Shown here: positions 21,813 through 34,669 of the stretch, piece by piece
How the letters are laid out: every line of letters starts with the position of its first letter
Numbering within the stretch: the stretch's first letter is position 1
Assembly (NCBI GenBank): GCA_963693305.1
Contig: OY855906.1
Span: 6,640,501 to 6,704,500, forward strand
Origin: Meandrina meandrites
Taxonomy: Eukaryota > Cnidaria > Anthozoa > Scleractinia > Meandrinidae
Reading direction: 5' to 3'
Length of the DNA: 64,000 bases
Made by a program: the position numbers and the translations under genes
The notes under the pieces: model-generated
The model's input: the letters and a program-made list of their open reading frames with translations, nothing else
Database searches by the model: none
Told to the model about the DNA's origin: nothing

Positions 21813-23874
21813 ATGAGTCAAAGGAAAAAATTCAATTGTTGTCCAACGTTTTAACTGGTCGAAGTTGGTGTAAAGAGACGCCTCGCCTTTACCAACGAAG
21901 CTTCCTAATATTTGATGGCTTTTGCGCGTCTTAAAAAAATTGTAATTTCCATTTATTTGAATGGATGGATGGACCTGTTGAACGAGCAAACAGTTTTAAG
22001 TTGAACCAGGCCAACCGAATGCAATGTTACATAACCCTCTAGCAGCGCGACAGTCGCTCGTTTCCCCAGTTACATTGGCCTCTGTTTGAAAATGAGGCCT
22101 GGTAGGCACCGCGCTTGTGCTGTGGTTCACATGAATCGATTCAGTTTCGTGACAGTAAGTGGCAAAGAAACTGCATCATGCGAGAAACTTAATCAAGCGT
22201 GGATCCAGACCGGTTTCCAACGTTTCACGGAAATCGGTCAACATCTCGACCGAGTTACTCCAGAAACTCATAAGGAGTTGCGTATGGGTTTCTGGTTACT
22301 CACAATACCTGGAAATGGTATTAAAGACTTATTAAGGGAGACAATGCCTAAAATTTCCTCGAGGGAGCATGCCCCGCCTTCGACGCTCGTCTTTTTGAAA
22401 TACGGTTACCTTTTATCCTGTATCCGCGTCTGTTTATATCTAGTAAAATAAAAGTCGGCCCCGTTGAGCTCCCAAACTTTGGAATTTTTCCCCCTTGGGA
22501 AACGAATCCATTCCTATGCACAGGTCATAAAATGGTCATGGAAAAATAAAATTCTTGGAGCTCAGGGAATTTTATTTTGAGAATACCCGTTGAAGGTTGC
22601 CCTGATAGAAATATTTCAGGTGATTTGATCTCAGCGATGATTTTCTTTTGGAAGTGGAGGCTGGCGGTTGCTACTATATCTGTCGTTTTGTATTTGTTTG
22701 GTCAGGGAAATTTTGAAAGCTGATTTCTGTGGCAACCATTCTATTTAAAACATTTGCCATTACTTAGGACACCAATATGGCCAATATAGTGGAAACGCTT
22801 TATAAATAACGCATCCATTGTTTCCATGGCAGAAAAAAACACATATACTATGGCACCTGTTATGTACCTGTTCGAGAATTTTAGAACGTGCGTGATTCCA
22901 CATAAAAAAATATATATATATCGTCACTCTTACTCTAATGTCGAGATCGAGCGTGTGGTTTAACGTCTTTTTAAATACATGGGATAGTCAATAAGAGCTG
23001 TTGGTTCATCTCATGAGGGCACGCAGCAATTGCGCCTTTTTGTTTCTCCGATCGTGGTTATGGATCGCCCACTTGTTGTCATTTGCGCCGATTCGCCTCA
23101 TAGCGCTCCTCTGACAGGTAATTCCGGTGTTGTGATTTAATGTATCACTAGTAGACTAAGTTTTGACCACGATGTTGCTTTGCTCCGTCTCAAACGCGGC
23201 GACTGCGAAAAGTAAGGTTTCTTTCCTGGTCGTCAAGTGAAAAGCCGAGAGATGGTCTCTTGATATATCAGCCGCAGCGTGTGTCGTTGTCAAGAGCCTG
23301 AATAACTACATCACCCGAGCAAAAGATTATCATGTACGAGGTAGACGACAGTCTCGCCGCCAGTAAGTAAACAGTCGCGGCTTATCGTAACGTTCCGTCA
23401 GCCGATCGACCCTTCTCACTTTCGGATTTAGTAGCCCTTTTCGATCGTTACTCGCGGGTATCACTTCTTTCGGTTAATTAAAATGTGTACAACGTATGGA
23501 CCGATGCAAAGGAATATGGTTTTGTGTTTTACTTCATTTTTCAGCGACCTTGGTGCCCAAAAAATTTGGTTTATTCCTCATTCTGCTCATTGGCTGAGCC
23601 ATTACTCTGAGTACTGTTGGTGCCACGGTCAGTTTTAGGTGACTACCATACATGGTAACCAGCGAGTCGCAAACGTCCCAAGCAAGCCAAGGGTGCAGAC
23701 ATTAACGGTTAAGTTTACGATTTGGATTAAAGGCAATTTTTTTATGGATTTTAAAGACGGAGAATTTTTAAATAAAAGCACAGCATATCGGATCTGAAAA
23801 GATCTACGGTCCAAAAATACGTAAAAGTAAGACTAAAACTGCAAGGGACCGCAAACGATAATGCTGCTATTCGT

Positions 23875-23952
23875 TAGCCTGCGAACGCAGACGTATTTCC
23901 GGCTGTGAGACAAGCGACAGCCGGAAATACGTCTGTCTGCGTTCGCAGGCTA
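23875..23952. mobile_element. Snap-back element C
   Basis: Nearly perfect hairpin: TAGCCTGCGAACGCAGACGT at the left pairs with the right end finishing TGCGTTCGCAGGCTA. The inner arms CGTATTTCCGGCTGT and ACAGCCGGAAATACG are exact complements. GCTATTCGT (9 bp) is repeated directly on both sides, a clean target-site duplication. Confidence 0.8.
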
Positions 23953-24741
23953 GCTATTCGTAGGATCTACTGAGATTTAGCATGGTTTTGTCCGGCATGC
24001 GCTTAAATGTTCGGAATGGCTGTGCCTACCACATGTAAGTTATTTTGCTTTGCGAGACTCACCGTGACACTTGTTCTTGTTTTCTTGTTCCCCGAAACAC
24101 GTGATGTGGCAACGCGTGATTCCGAACAATCAACATGCCATAAATCTTTTCCAGTGCTAGGTAATTACATACTCCATTGTCAGGACCAAACATCTGCAGT
24201 GGACTATATAAGTACCCCGGGTGTGACAACGTGTGATCTCTCCCCCACCCCCCCGCCCCCCCCGGCTTGGGAAAATCCTAGCTACGCCTAAACCACACTA
24301 GATCGCTAAATCGCTCCAAAGACCACACAGGAGACAAGTCATCAGACAGAGGAGTTCAGGCAGGTTTTTTGTTGAAAATTCATTCGGATTTTTAAATCGA
24401 CCCGGCTATATAGGAATCGTTTTTTTCCCAAACACATCCTTATAATTTCGCTGTTACGCAACGGCCACCGTAACGCTCAAATTACAACACTCACGTAACT
24501 GAACAAAAGTTTGCCGCGTCCCCAGTCGCTCGCGATCGTTGGGGGGATGCGTAAATTAACTCGATGATTTCAAAATTTGATATGTAAACAGTGTTGTCAA
24601 CAGAGATCGAATAGGTCAGATCGTTCGAGGTTTAATTACACAAACAAACTCGGGGCAGTATTAACCACAAAGGAACGCATGATCATGTAATCCGATTCTT
24701 TTGTCCATTGTTTCTTTTAATTATCTTGCAGGTATTGCAAC

Positions 24742-27700
24742 ATGGTTAGTTCCACTAAAAGAAACGGCCTTATTTTAATCGCCATTTCCGTTGCTTGTGC
24801 TGCAGCAATCATTTTGGCAATCGCTCTCTCTCAAGCCCCCAAACAGCCGCCCAGAACAAAAAGAGCGGGTAAGTTTTTTGCACGTTGAAAGGAAATTTCA
24901 CTCATTGTTCCAACGTACCGGCCCGGGAAAAAATGTGCATGCGGCTAGTGTGCACTGAAACTTTTAATATTTAATATTCACGTAATACGAAAATGCTTAA
25001 GAAAGTAGATCTGATTTCCTTATTTATTCCAAACCTTGAGAAAATTTTCCCATTCAGGCTTATCAATCGATCAGTATAATCTGTGAATGGAGGCTAATGG
25101 AATAAGCGCAATTGCCAGCGAAATGTTTCATTTCGCTCAGATCACAAACTTACATTTAAAGGACTGTTTTGACAAATGTCCTCCGCTCAGCTTGAAATAA
25201 ATTTCCTTAAAACTTTGAAAAAGGGAAGGCAAGGGTGTCGTGTTGTTGAATATCACAGGCTTTCGTATTTCGCGATTTGCCCCCTTCTCCTTGTTAAAGC
25301 ACCACTGAAAGGGTCACTGAAGCTTTTTTTGGCTCGTCACGCAATGTGCATGAGCAGACAGACGTTTTCAGGTTGTTTGACTCGCAGTCGAGCCAGTGTT
25401 AAAAAAAAAACGTACGAACAAGCTCTTTCTGGCCTGTAGATTGATCACCTTTACATGTAAGGGTAAACCTGCAGGGTCCTTTGTCGTCATTGTCATTACG
25501 TAATTTTCGCGTGACCAGCACGCGCTTTCATGAAACTATAAAACTTATGGCGAAGAGACAAAGGCAAGGAAGAGTTTGCTGTTTGCTTTATGCCAAGATA
25601 GCCTGCGTGCAGCTTTCCTCAAGAAAAATGGAAGCTAGAGAAGCCCTCTCCCTCTGATTTATCTTGAGAAAGTGAACGGCTGTACACAATTGAAGGCTTC
25701 CCTTTCTCCAGCCCGACAGCTGCAGGCGATCATATTCACCAGGGTAAGCGCAAGACGATAAGTACAAGCACTATAAAACGACATGCACACGCACAAACGG
25801 CACAAACGCTGTGCTTCATGTGCTTTAGAACTTTGATAAACATTGCATAATGAGTTCGTACAGCTTGTCGCAGAAATATGAGCCACTTTAGCTTTTCAGG
25901 CTTTTATGACCTTTTGTTGAAGAAGCCCCTGAGGACGGAAGAGGACTGACATCTCAGGCTAAAATACAGCTCCAGCAATCAATCGACAGCAAGATAAAAA
26001 CTTCAAAACTGTTTTAACTTGTGAACGGTCTCTTTCCTCCGCAAAGGCTCCCGAGTGGATAATAAAAATCCACGTGGCCGCTCGCCTCAATCATATTTCC
26101 CTCTCCCCAATCCCCAAGCACTTATTCGCTAATATGGCAGTGTTGTTTTAGTCGATTAAGTGCAGCATTTGTACCCAGTGGAGCATTTTGTTAGACTTTT
26201 TTATTTTTACTTAATTTAGTATTTCATTTGAAACAGTTCGCCTGAGCTATTGCCTGTTGCAAAGGTTGGTCTGAACTGAACTGCATAGGTGTTCAGAAAG
26301 GCGGACTGAATTTTTAAATAAACGTAATGCGAATTCAGAAGAGGTAATTCTAGGGTCTGTGCATGTAGTGAACAAACGGCGTCTGCTTTCTGAGCGTGCC
26401 TTTTTGTCTGTCTGTCCGTCTTCCTGCCTGTCTGCCTGTCTGCCTATCTCCAGTTCGAGAGACATCTGTAATTCAATCCGACAAAAAAATTCATCTGATG
26501 ACGGTAGCTCTACAAAGTAACTTGCGCGCGAAAATTCAAAACCGAGCATCTTAATTTTCAAGAATGGTCATCTTATTTTTTGTAGCCATTGGCTGCACAG
26601 CAGGCGTAAGTAAGATCTTTATGACTTTTTTACGTATTTTCAGAGTGGACATAAATAAATTTGTAAAACAAGGACTGGACTACAAATCGCTAGCCTGTGT
26701 ACAACCGCCCCCTCCCCTCAAAAAAAATCGGGAAAGGAGCCGATATTTTTGAGGGGAGCGGGACGGCTGTACACAGGCTACAAAGAGAGAAATTCAGAGC
26801 TCAGGTAACCAAGCTGAAAAAAGCCTGAATGTGCGAACTGAGTTTCTGCTTAGTTTAGAATTGCATGTCGAGAGCGTTTTTCTCCGTTGAATGTTTACCG
26901 AACAAATGTTCTTCATCTGCAGTGCAAGTTGCAATGCAATATTTCTTTTGCATCCTCAAAAGAGTGCAGCCGCCTTCTTGGGATACTTTTGCGGGAAACA
27001 ATCCACGATACCAGCCCTCGTTTTACAAATGAACTCCTCGATTTATTGCAATCGTACCGTGGCTCAAATTAGGTCCTCGGTTTACGACCTACCGCGCACC
27101 GTAGATGGAAGAAATATCGTGAAAGGTGTGATAATACTTCTAATTAGAAGGGTAATAACAATTTTAATACTTCTAAAACTAAACTTTGGTCAGCGGGAGG
27201 GGAGTAAGCTCTATTTAACTTTAAGGTGATGGTTATTCATTAATAATGGTTGTTCAGTAAAACAATTCTGTGAAATACATAACGCGTATTCAAAACAATT
27301 TCTAGTGAATAAAATATGTCTTTGGTTTATAATTTTACACCAGCTTTTATTGTTATATGTGACACTTGCGTGTTCTGTTGGTTTGAATGGATCTGAACGT
27401 TTGTTTACCCAGTATTCTCATGACACACTGGAAAATAAAATCACAGCAAAAAATACACCTATTGACACAATTAAACAAAATGAATGATAAAAAAAATTAT
27501 GTTTCCTTGGAATACTTTCCATAACTCTCACCGAGTTACCTTTCTTTGAAGTCTGTTACGATGTTCATTTTACCGGGTATATACTTTCCCGGTTTATATT
27601 TTTATTTCCTTCAGAGGTAAGGAATCCAGCCTGTCCTGGTTTCTCATGTCGTGGCTCGATTATAAAACACTGGGATGACCAAGGTCATATTTTAGCCGTT

Positions 27701-30700
27701 GATCGCAAAATAACATAAAGTGAAATAACCAAATTCTGCTTTACGTGAGAACTGCGAGAACCACAACTACAAATTTTGTAACTTTTTACCTAAAGGATAG
27801 TTCTGATGCGGATGTAGAAATTCTTGCGTAAAGCATAAATTCATTTCTCTATCGACGTTAACTTCGTTGGTTTTAAACCGTTAATGAACACTGCATGAGC
27901 GTACATCAGCTAAAATGTTTTGAAAATTGCAACGGTTTCTTGAGATTGCAGAAGTGATGGAGTGATCGAAAAGCAACCAAAAATCCTGCGATCGCGACAG
28001 CTTAAAAAGTACTTCTAAAAAAGCGCAGTCAAGATTTGTAATTGATAGGCCAACTTCCTCGTAATAGACTTGTTCAATCTAGCACCGCAAATTTAGCTAA
28101 TAATTGAGGTAGTTTGTTGTCCTTTAAACTTGCAGGTCCGTCCCTTAAGGTCCCTGTCAATCAAGAAAACAACCAGTGGTTCAAAGATGGCTTGAAACTC
28201 GTCAAAGACAACCTGAAAAGGAAGCCAATCACCAACACGGCTAAGAACACCATCTTTTTTCTCGGAGATGGAATGAGCGTTACTACGGTCACTGCTGCTC
28301 GTATCTTGGCAGGCCAACAGCTGAACCAATCTGGAGAAGAGAATGTCCTCAGCTGGGAGGAATTTCCTTGGACCGCGCTCTCTAAAACATACAACGTCAA
28401 CCAGCAGGTTCCAGACTCCGCGGGCACAGCAACGGCCTTTCTTAACGGAGTTAAGACTAATGCCGGTGAGACTGAGGTTGCGGTCATGGTCCCCAGCATG
28501 CAGTGACACAGAGGCAACTGATAAAAAAATCAGTTAGTAAATGAGCGCTATTAAGGCAATGAGTCTGTCGCACGGTTTCAGATTCGTGTACAGCTGAATA
28601 TGTAAGAAGCATAACTTTTAATGTGGACCTAAGCGTTTTGTACGATATAGGCCTCGTTTTGAAACTGAGGAAAACGTCAATGAATAGGCCATTTCCGAGT
28701 TGGCCTTTGCCTCATTTTCAAAACGAGTCCTCGTGCGAAAAACCATTCAAATTAAGATGAGTTTGATTTGCATGAAAATGGACGTGTAGGTGAAACTCAT
28801 TTTCATACGAATGGTTTCGCACGAAGACTCGCTTTAACACAGAGGCAAAAGGTATCTCGGAAATGGTCCATTCATCACTCAGTCTTTTTCGTACTCAGGT
28901 TTGATTGGTGTAGATGAATCCGTAAGGCGTGGCTATTGTTCAACGCAGAATGAACACAACAAAGTGATTTCAATCCTGACGTTGGCGGAGAAGGCCGGAA
29001 TGTCAACCGGCTTCGTCACGACCGCACGTGCTACCCATGCCACGCCGTCTTGCTTGTACGCTCACTCAGCCAACAGGGACTGGGAAAGTGACAGAGATCT
29101 GAAGAAAAAGGCTAAAGATGACCCGTCCAACTGCACAGATATAGGTATGCAGAGCTTGTATACGTATAGGATATGACTCTTTCATTGAGTCATATTTCAA
29201 AGAGTCATATGTATGGAATACAGTAAAAACCCGCGTGTAAGAACCTTGGGATTTAAGAACCTTATGGCAGAAATTTCCTTTTTTAATACCCCAAAATACA
29301 AGAACCTGTTTAGCCAAAAAAATTCCAACAGGTTCTTATATGTGGGGTTTAACTATTTAATTTTTTTTTTACCAAAACCTGAAAGGTGATATATACAGTA
29401 CTGTATCATTGATCAATTAATGTTGTTCAACTTTTGGCAACATGGGTACATTAATAAATATTTATAACGAAGAACAGACCAGATTTTATACTATTTTCTG
29501 ATAATCAACAACAAAGTCTACTCTGTAGAAATTATAAGAACCTAATTAAGAAACTACTTAGCCTAAGCTGTCAATAAGTACCCCATAATACAAGAACCTG
29601 TAGGTTCTTACACACGGGTTTTTACTGTATATCCCTTTGAAAATGGAACATGGCTCTCAGTTCTTGGAGCTATGTACAATGTTATGCTGTACCTACAAAT
29701 TAAAAAAGTCCAAATAACAGCTTTTTAAAAAAGGAAGAAAGAGAAGCATTGGAGAAAAAGGAATGAGGGTGGTGAAAACAGATTGCAAACTGAACAAAAA
29801 CCTTAAGGATATCCACATCCCACACACAATATGCATCTCAGTTTCGGCACCTTTGTACCTCTATCACCTTTAAAAAATCAGTCCGTGTCTGCTAGACAAT
29901 GCAGTGCAATGGTTTCCCGCTGAGCGCGATGCAACTGTTTCGCAAATACTTCATGCAGTGAACCTCACTCTAGCCGCCTTCCCTTTCTTGTAACAGCTTT
30001 ACAACTCATTGAGTACCCGTATGGAGATGGCATTGAAGTGATCTTCGCAGGGGGTAGAAGAGAGCTTATTCCCAATAACGAGACAGACCCTGAGTATTCA
30101 TATCCAGGCGAAAGACTGGATGGAAGAAACCTGATCCAAGAGTGGGTGGACAAACATCCACACTCTCAGTACGTGTGGAACAAAACTGGTTTTGACCAGA
30201 TTGACGTAGAGAAGGTTGACCACGTGATAGGTTGGTGCATTTTGCTAGTGAAGGTGATGTGTCTTAAGATGTCGACTCTGAACTTCTGTTTCCATGGCAT
30301 GGCGTGTCAGAACTTCTACCCCGTCCTTCTCCAACCCTTAATGGAATGGTAGTTTATCATTTCGTAAACAAATGGAAAATTATCAACTTAATCAGATAGA
30401 GGTAGATTAACCACCATAGCGAATTTGGAAAGTTGACGCTTGGATTGTATAACCTTCGTCGGATGGAATGGAGGATTTCGGGTCGCGTGTATGTGTTTAT
30501 GTTGCGGAGTAGGGAATTGTATTGTGTTATAGCAGAAAAATTTTAAAAAATTAATTAATTATAAATTTAGCTAGAAGAAGTTCGTTCGTTCGTTCGTTCG
30601 TTCGTTCGTTCGTTCGTTCGTTCGTTCGTTCGTTCGTTCGTTCGTTCGTTCGTTCGTTCGTTCGTTCGTTCGTTCGTTCGTTCGTTCGTTAGGAAAGCAT

Positions 30701-33695
30701 ATAGTTCTGCGACTTTCAGTTTGCCCTGTGGCCGAAGATCATAAACAACCAGTTTTAGATACGTCGTTGTCGTGGTTTTCTCCAATCTGAAAGTACTTAC
30801 CCTTGTTTTGTTATCATTTATAATCCGCTAGGTCTGTTTGAATACAGCCATATGCAGTACGAGGTGTATCGGGCTGAAGATACTGCGGGGGAGCCGTCCA
30901 TAGCAGAGATGACTGAAAAAGCCATCAAAATATTAAAAAGGAATCCAAAGGGATATTTTCTATTGGTTGAAGGTAAGTTAGAGTTGATAAGATAATTAGT
31001 TTGCTTAAGCATTTACATGTGACAATGTTTTTTCTTTTATTTCATTACAGTGCAAAATAGAGAAAAAACATACAATAAGAATATCATGTAATAAGTGCCC
31101 CTAATTGTCCATGTTGTATAGGTTCTGGACCTAGTGACCTATCTCACAAATGTCAAACTTATAACTAACCCCGGGCCAAACGAGGATGAGAGCTAATGTG
31201 AGTTGACCTCATGCGAGTTTTCATCAACTCTCATCGCCTTTCATCAACTCGGGCCAAACGTGAACGAGAGGCGTCAAGAGTTCGTCAACAGTGACTACAA
31301 ACGAGAGAAAACTCTTATGGACTCTCATGAAACGTTTGATCACTTTTAAAGTCGACGAGAGTGCATGAGAGTCGATGAGAGTGCATGAGAGTTTCAGGCC
31401 AAACGAGAGCGAGAGTTTGAACTGTCATAAACTCTCATCCTCGTTTGGCCCGGGCTAATACATACTGTCTGACAAACGACCAAACTTTAAGCTGGCACTG
31501 ACAACTGCATGGGCAAAGGTATATCATTTGCCAAATGAGAGATGGCGAAACGTTAACTAACATTTCACTCACTCATGTTAAAAATTTTAACTTTCTCTTA
31601 ACGAATGGCAAGAATTTTAATTTTTATTACTGCAACTGAACTGATAAATGGGCAAACGTTTAAGCGGTAAATTTACAGAATTTTGCTAATTTTTGCTATT
31701 TTAACTTTTCCATCCAAACCCCAAAATAGCCTGTGATTACTTCTAGTAGTTAACGTTTTTTCGGTATGCTCATCACACACTTACCCTGACATACTCCCAG
31801 TGCTCATATCCAATATGTCCGCCATTTTTCCATTTTATTTTTCATTTAGGAGGCCGCATTGACCACGGACATCATGGTGGAAAAGCTGTGCGTGCGTTGA
31901 ATGACGCAGTTGCTATGGCAAAGGCTTGTGGTAAAGCCGCTGACATGACCGATCGAGGTAAGAAGGGAAATTCATGAACACTTCTCGAAAACTTATGATA
32001 ACGTAGCTCTGCAGCGATCTGTGTAGTCTCGGTCTGGTTATTCATGTAAAGTTGTCGCTAGAGTGTGAAACATCAAAACCGAGGTACAACCAATTCGAGA
32101 CTGACTACGTACATGGATCTCTACAGAGGTTCACCATCAGTATGGAGCAGGGCGGAAGAAGGCCTAGGTGGAGGATGAACGAGCAGTCCCCACTTTGTGC
32201 TATGTGTGATCCGTCATCTACAAACACAATTCCTCTCATTCGTCCAGGATGGACTGTTCCACATAGTCCGCCATCTTAGATCAGCCTTAAGGATTTGTAT
32301 CGCAAAAAAGTACCGGCCGGGTGTATTTTTAAACTAGAAAATATGAACGAGTTTTGAATAGAACAAATCCTAACTCGTTTATCAGTTTCAAGTGACGTTA
32401 TGGCTATTTAGGTGGTTTTAGTTCCGCTACTTTTGCCCTCCCTGCTTAAACCATCTAGATCGACATAATCGATTCACAAACCTCACGGGAATTAACGAAA
32501 CAAACGTCTGAAGCGAGGTAAGCATATGTTACTCAAAACTCGCGCACTCAAGCTTACCAGAATAGCGTTATCTTTGTCAGAATGAAGAACTGAGAAGGTC
32601 CACGTGGGAAGCTTTTATTCTTTCTTTGTTTTCACAACAGACGAAACTCTTCTGGTAGTGACCGCCGACCATTCTCACGTGTTCACCATGGCTGGGTATC
32701 CAGTGCGCGGAAATCCAATCTTCGGTCTGGCCGTCGAATATGGTGAGACTGGACCCGAATTAGCGAAGGACAAAATGCCCTACACAAGCCTTGGATATGC
32801 CAACGGGCCCGGGGGAGAGCGTGTAAATGGCACTCGCCAAAACCTGACAGGGGTTGACACGGGAGATAGGGATTACCAACAGCAGTCTACGGTGTGGTTG
32901 CGCTCCGAGACTCACGGGGGAGATGACGTAGGTATGTTTGTAAATAAAAGAAAAGAAAAGACAAAATAAAAGAAATGCAAGAGATTGTGTACAAAGACTC
33001 GTTTAAGAGCCGCTGTTCGGGAAAAAGAGCCCGCGCTCTATCCCCCTAAGGCAATAAAGACCGAAGTCGAGAATGCGGAAATTTAGCCTGGTACAGTGGG
33101 GGCGTGCATTAAAGCCTTCGGACCTGCCGGGTTTTGTTGCCCAAAGAGTCAGTTAAACAATTTACAGTTGAGGCCCTGTTAGGGGGGGTCCGGTTATCCC
33201 TTATCCCTTTAATTCGGAGCACAGTTATCCCTTATCCCTGAAAGTATCAACAACGTTATCCCCAAAAGTATCTCGGGTAGAGTTTTCAATTATCCCTTAA
33301 ACTAATCTTCTTATCCCTTAAATATTTTTCCCGTTATCCCTTATCCCCATAATTATTTTTCCTGTTATCCCTTATCCCCAAAACCCCTAACAGGGCCTCA
33401 CAGTTGATAGCATATCCCGAGACATTTACTGCTTGTATGGAAAAACCGGTTGTTCCAGCAGGAAAACAAGCGGAACGGCTCATCCCAACGGATATTTTCC
33501 GAAAAGGATAACAGTTTCTATTGGGTTTTTCAATGAACATCTTGCTTTGCAGGCATATACGCTGACGGTCCTGGGGCCTACTTATTTCACGGTGTTGTGG
33601 AGCAGCAGTACATATTTCACGTGATGGATCACGCCATGTGTTTGAGTGACAGCCAACAGGACACGTGCGACCGACATCCGGCCAGAGAGCAGTAA
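24742..33695 (+). CDS. Alkaline phosphatase AP1, membrane-anchored
   Basis: Hydrolyses phosphate monoesters at the cell surface with a Zn/Zn/Mg centre. Eight coding exons, all seven introns in phase 1: 24742-24868, 28136-28465, 28899-29144, 29997-30230, 30832-30972, 31850-31957, 32641-32931, 33553-33695; 539 residues. Catalytic residues are present: D87 in LGDGM, nucleophile S137 in [10 protein letters not shown]199/T201 in THATP, R212, the [11 protein letters not shown] ligand cluster, TADHSH and SETHG. The N-terminus has Lys/Arg, then about 22 hydrophobic residues ([20 protein letters not shown]), then a basic segment. I read this as a signal anchor rather than a cleaved peptide. The C-terminus ends REQ with no hydrophobic GPI-anchor tail. 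One oddity is S90, where the family usually has Gly (GDGMG). The start ATG follows an acceptor at 24732, so the leader is spliced. Confidence 0.94.
24869..28135. other. AP1 intron 1 (3.3 kb)
   Basis: It separates the membrane-anchor exon from the catalytic exons. No exon was recognised. It contains a CTGT/CTGC-rich simple stretch near 26400-26450 and snap-back element D (26693-26782). The open frame 26891-27229 has no family resemblance. Confidence 0.5.
26693..26782. mobile_element. Snap-back element D
   Basis: TAGCCTGTGTACAACCG at the left pairs with CGGCTGTACACAGGCTA at the right. Inner CCCTCCCCTCAAAAA pairs with TTTTTGAGGGGAGCGGG. The flanks share CTACAAA, with four extra bases on the left, so the target duplication is imperfect. 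Confidence 0.7.
28683..28873. mobile_element. Fold-back element in AP1 intron 2
   Basis: The left end GAATAGGCCATTTCCGAG pairs with the right end CTCGGAAATGGTCCATTC. Inner blocks (TTTGCCTC / GAGGCAAA, and CGAGTCCTCGTGCGAAA / TTTCGCACGAAGACTCG) also pair, giving arms of about 80 bases. Non-coding. Confidence 0.75.
29219..29629. mobile_element. TA-flanked MITE in AP1 intron 3
   Basis: The left end TACAGTAAAAACCCGCGTGT is matched by the complement of ACACGGGTTTTTACTGTA at the right. Extra internal copies of 'agaacct' occur in both orientations. About 410 bp, no coding sequence; the ends and TA flanks suggest a Tc1/mariner-type element. Confidence 0.82.
30581..30690. repeat. (TTCG)n microsatellite in AP1 intron 4
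   Basis: About 27 uninterrupted TTCG units. On the minus strand the array reads as an endless NERT peptide, which is a product of the repeat rather than a gene. Confidence 0.97.
31166..31458. mobile_element. MITE with CCCGGGCCAAACGAGGATGA ends, AP1 intron 5
   Basis: The left end CCCGGGCCAAACGAGGATGA is the complement of the right end TCATCCTCGTTTGGCCCGGG. The interior repeats 'gatgagagt', 'ccaaacg' and 'ctctcatc' many times in both orientations, giving a highly foldable interior. Confidence 0.8.
33170..33399. mobile_element. MITE with GAGGCCCTGTTAGGGG ends, AP1 intron 7
   Basis: GAGGCCCTGTTAGGGG at the left pairs with CCCCTAACAGGGCCTC at the right. ACAGTTG is repeated directly outside both ends, overlapping the left end by one base. 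The interior is an array of 'ttatcccttatcccta'-like units. Confidence 0.8.
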
Positions 33696-34035
33696 ATGGG
33701 TGCAACATGTCGAGTTGGCGTTCCTTAGTTAGGACACTGAAAGTGCCATTTTTGGCCGTTTTAGGCTTCCAAATTGGATCATTCTAGCGGTTAGAGCGGT
33801 TAGACATTAAATGTCAAAAAACAAACAGAACCAGCGATCTTCAGAATTACGTTTATCGTAACACCAGGATCGTAACTTATTATTCAACAAGTTGTTAGGA
33901 TGCCCAAATAAGGTAAAAAAAAGTCCTTGTTATCTGTCATCCGCACATAACATATATCCTGCGATATACGTAGGTTGGCAAGATTCGTCCGACGTTCCAC
34001 AAAACGCCACATAACCACAGTTTGTATAGCTTTAC

Positions 34036-34041
34036 AATAAA
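34036..34041 (+). terminator. Polyadenylation signal of AP1
   Basis: AATAAA, about 340 bases after the AP1 stop codon. Confidence 0.5.
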
Positions 34042-34419
34042 TTTTGTTGCCAATTGGTTGAATAATAAAGCAGTTATACTGCTCTATCTTGTCGACTATC
34101 GTCTCACCTTAGCCTACTCGGCCAACGGCCTCGTTGGTTAATTATCAGGCCAAATTCCGCGCAATTTTACAGCATAATTGCTAAATATCTGGGCATTAAA
34201 TATATCAGAAGTTATTTTTATTTCAATTTCATTTTTAAACACCCTCTCCCTTTTCAATTTTGTATCGCCCCGATCAAGATTCAAGATTGGTGTACTGATT
34301 ATACTGCTGTTATCTTAAATATGTAGATATTTTAAAGCATTATCAATATTAATTTTCAATAGCCTAATTTAATGGGACTTTTTGTCTGATCAAGACGCCG
34401 CAATACCCGATGAAATTAA

Positions 34420-34425
34420 TTTATT
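34420..34425 (-). terminator. Candidate polyadenylation signal of chitin synthase
   Basis: TTTATT on the plus strand, i.e. AATAAA on the minus strand, about 245 bases past the stop. Other AT-rich hexamers nearby could serve. Confidence 0.35.
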
Positions 34426-34669
34426 ATAATATTGCGAATTATAGTTGGTTCACTGAGGCATAAATTATCATTAACCCTATTCAAACCGGGCTGTCAAAAT
34501 GTACTTGCCATGGCAACGTCAAAATGTCTATGTCAACACTTCTTGGTTAAAATGTTCGTAGATAAATTTTAGGAAAAGTAGTGAAGTTTCAGAGCTATCG
34601 GTGGAACGGTTTAAAAGTTGTAAACTTTCAAAGTCGGCTCAGGCACCCCCCCCCCCCCCCCCAATTTTG

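Larger units (their letters stand above)
21621..24741. other. Intergenic: IBTK 3' end to AP1
   Basis: An AATAAA at 21807-21812 is the likely IBTK polyadenylation signal, 187 bases past the stop. The rest shows no exon I can defend. It holds a snap-back element at 23875-23952 and, near 24732, an acceptor site (TCTTGCAG) just before the AP1 start codon. That acceptor implies an upstream non-coding AP1 exon somewhere in this stretch. Open frames at 22086-22451 and 24007-24291 show no recognisable family. Confidence 0.5.
33696..34669. other. Convergent 3' region between AP1 and chitin synthase
   Basis: AP1 and chitin synthase face each other here, with 974 bases between their stop codons. AATAAA at 34036-34041 is the likely AP1 polyadenylation signal; TTTATT at 34420-34425 supplies AATAAA for the minus strand. 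A run of about 17 C lies at 34646-34662, just past the chitin synthase stop. The sequence is otherwise AT-rich with no exon seen. Confidence 0.55.

Noticed and set aside
22086..22451. 121-residue open frame between IBTK and AP1
   Set aside because: No recognisable family, no splice partner, and composition similar to surrounding DNA. It could be a transposon remnant but nothing supports a gene.
24007..24291. 94-residue open frame with a hydrophobic start upstream of AP1
   Set aside because: Ends in a proline run from a C-rich tract, has no donor in frame to AP1 exon 1, and shows no family resemblance. At most it could overlap the AP1 leader.
33334..33708. Minus-strand open frame of 124 residues
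   Set aside because: It is the antisense shadow of the last AP1 exon and the neighbouring MITE.
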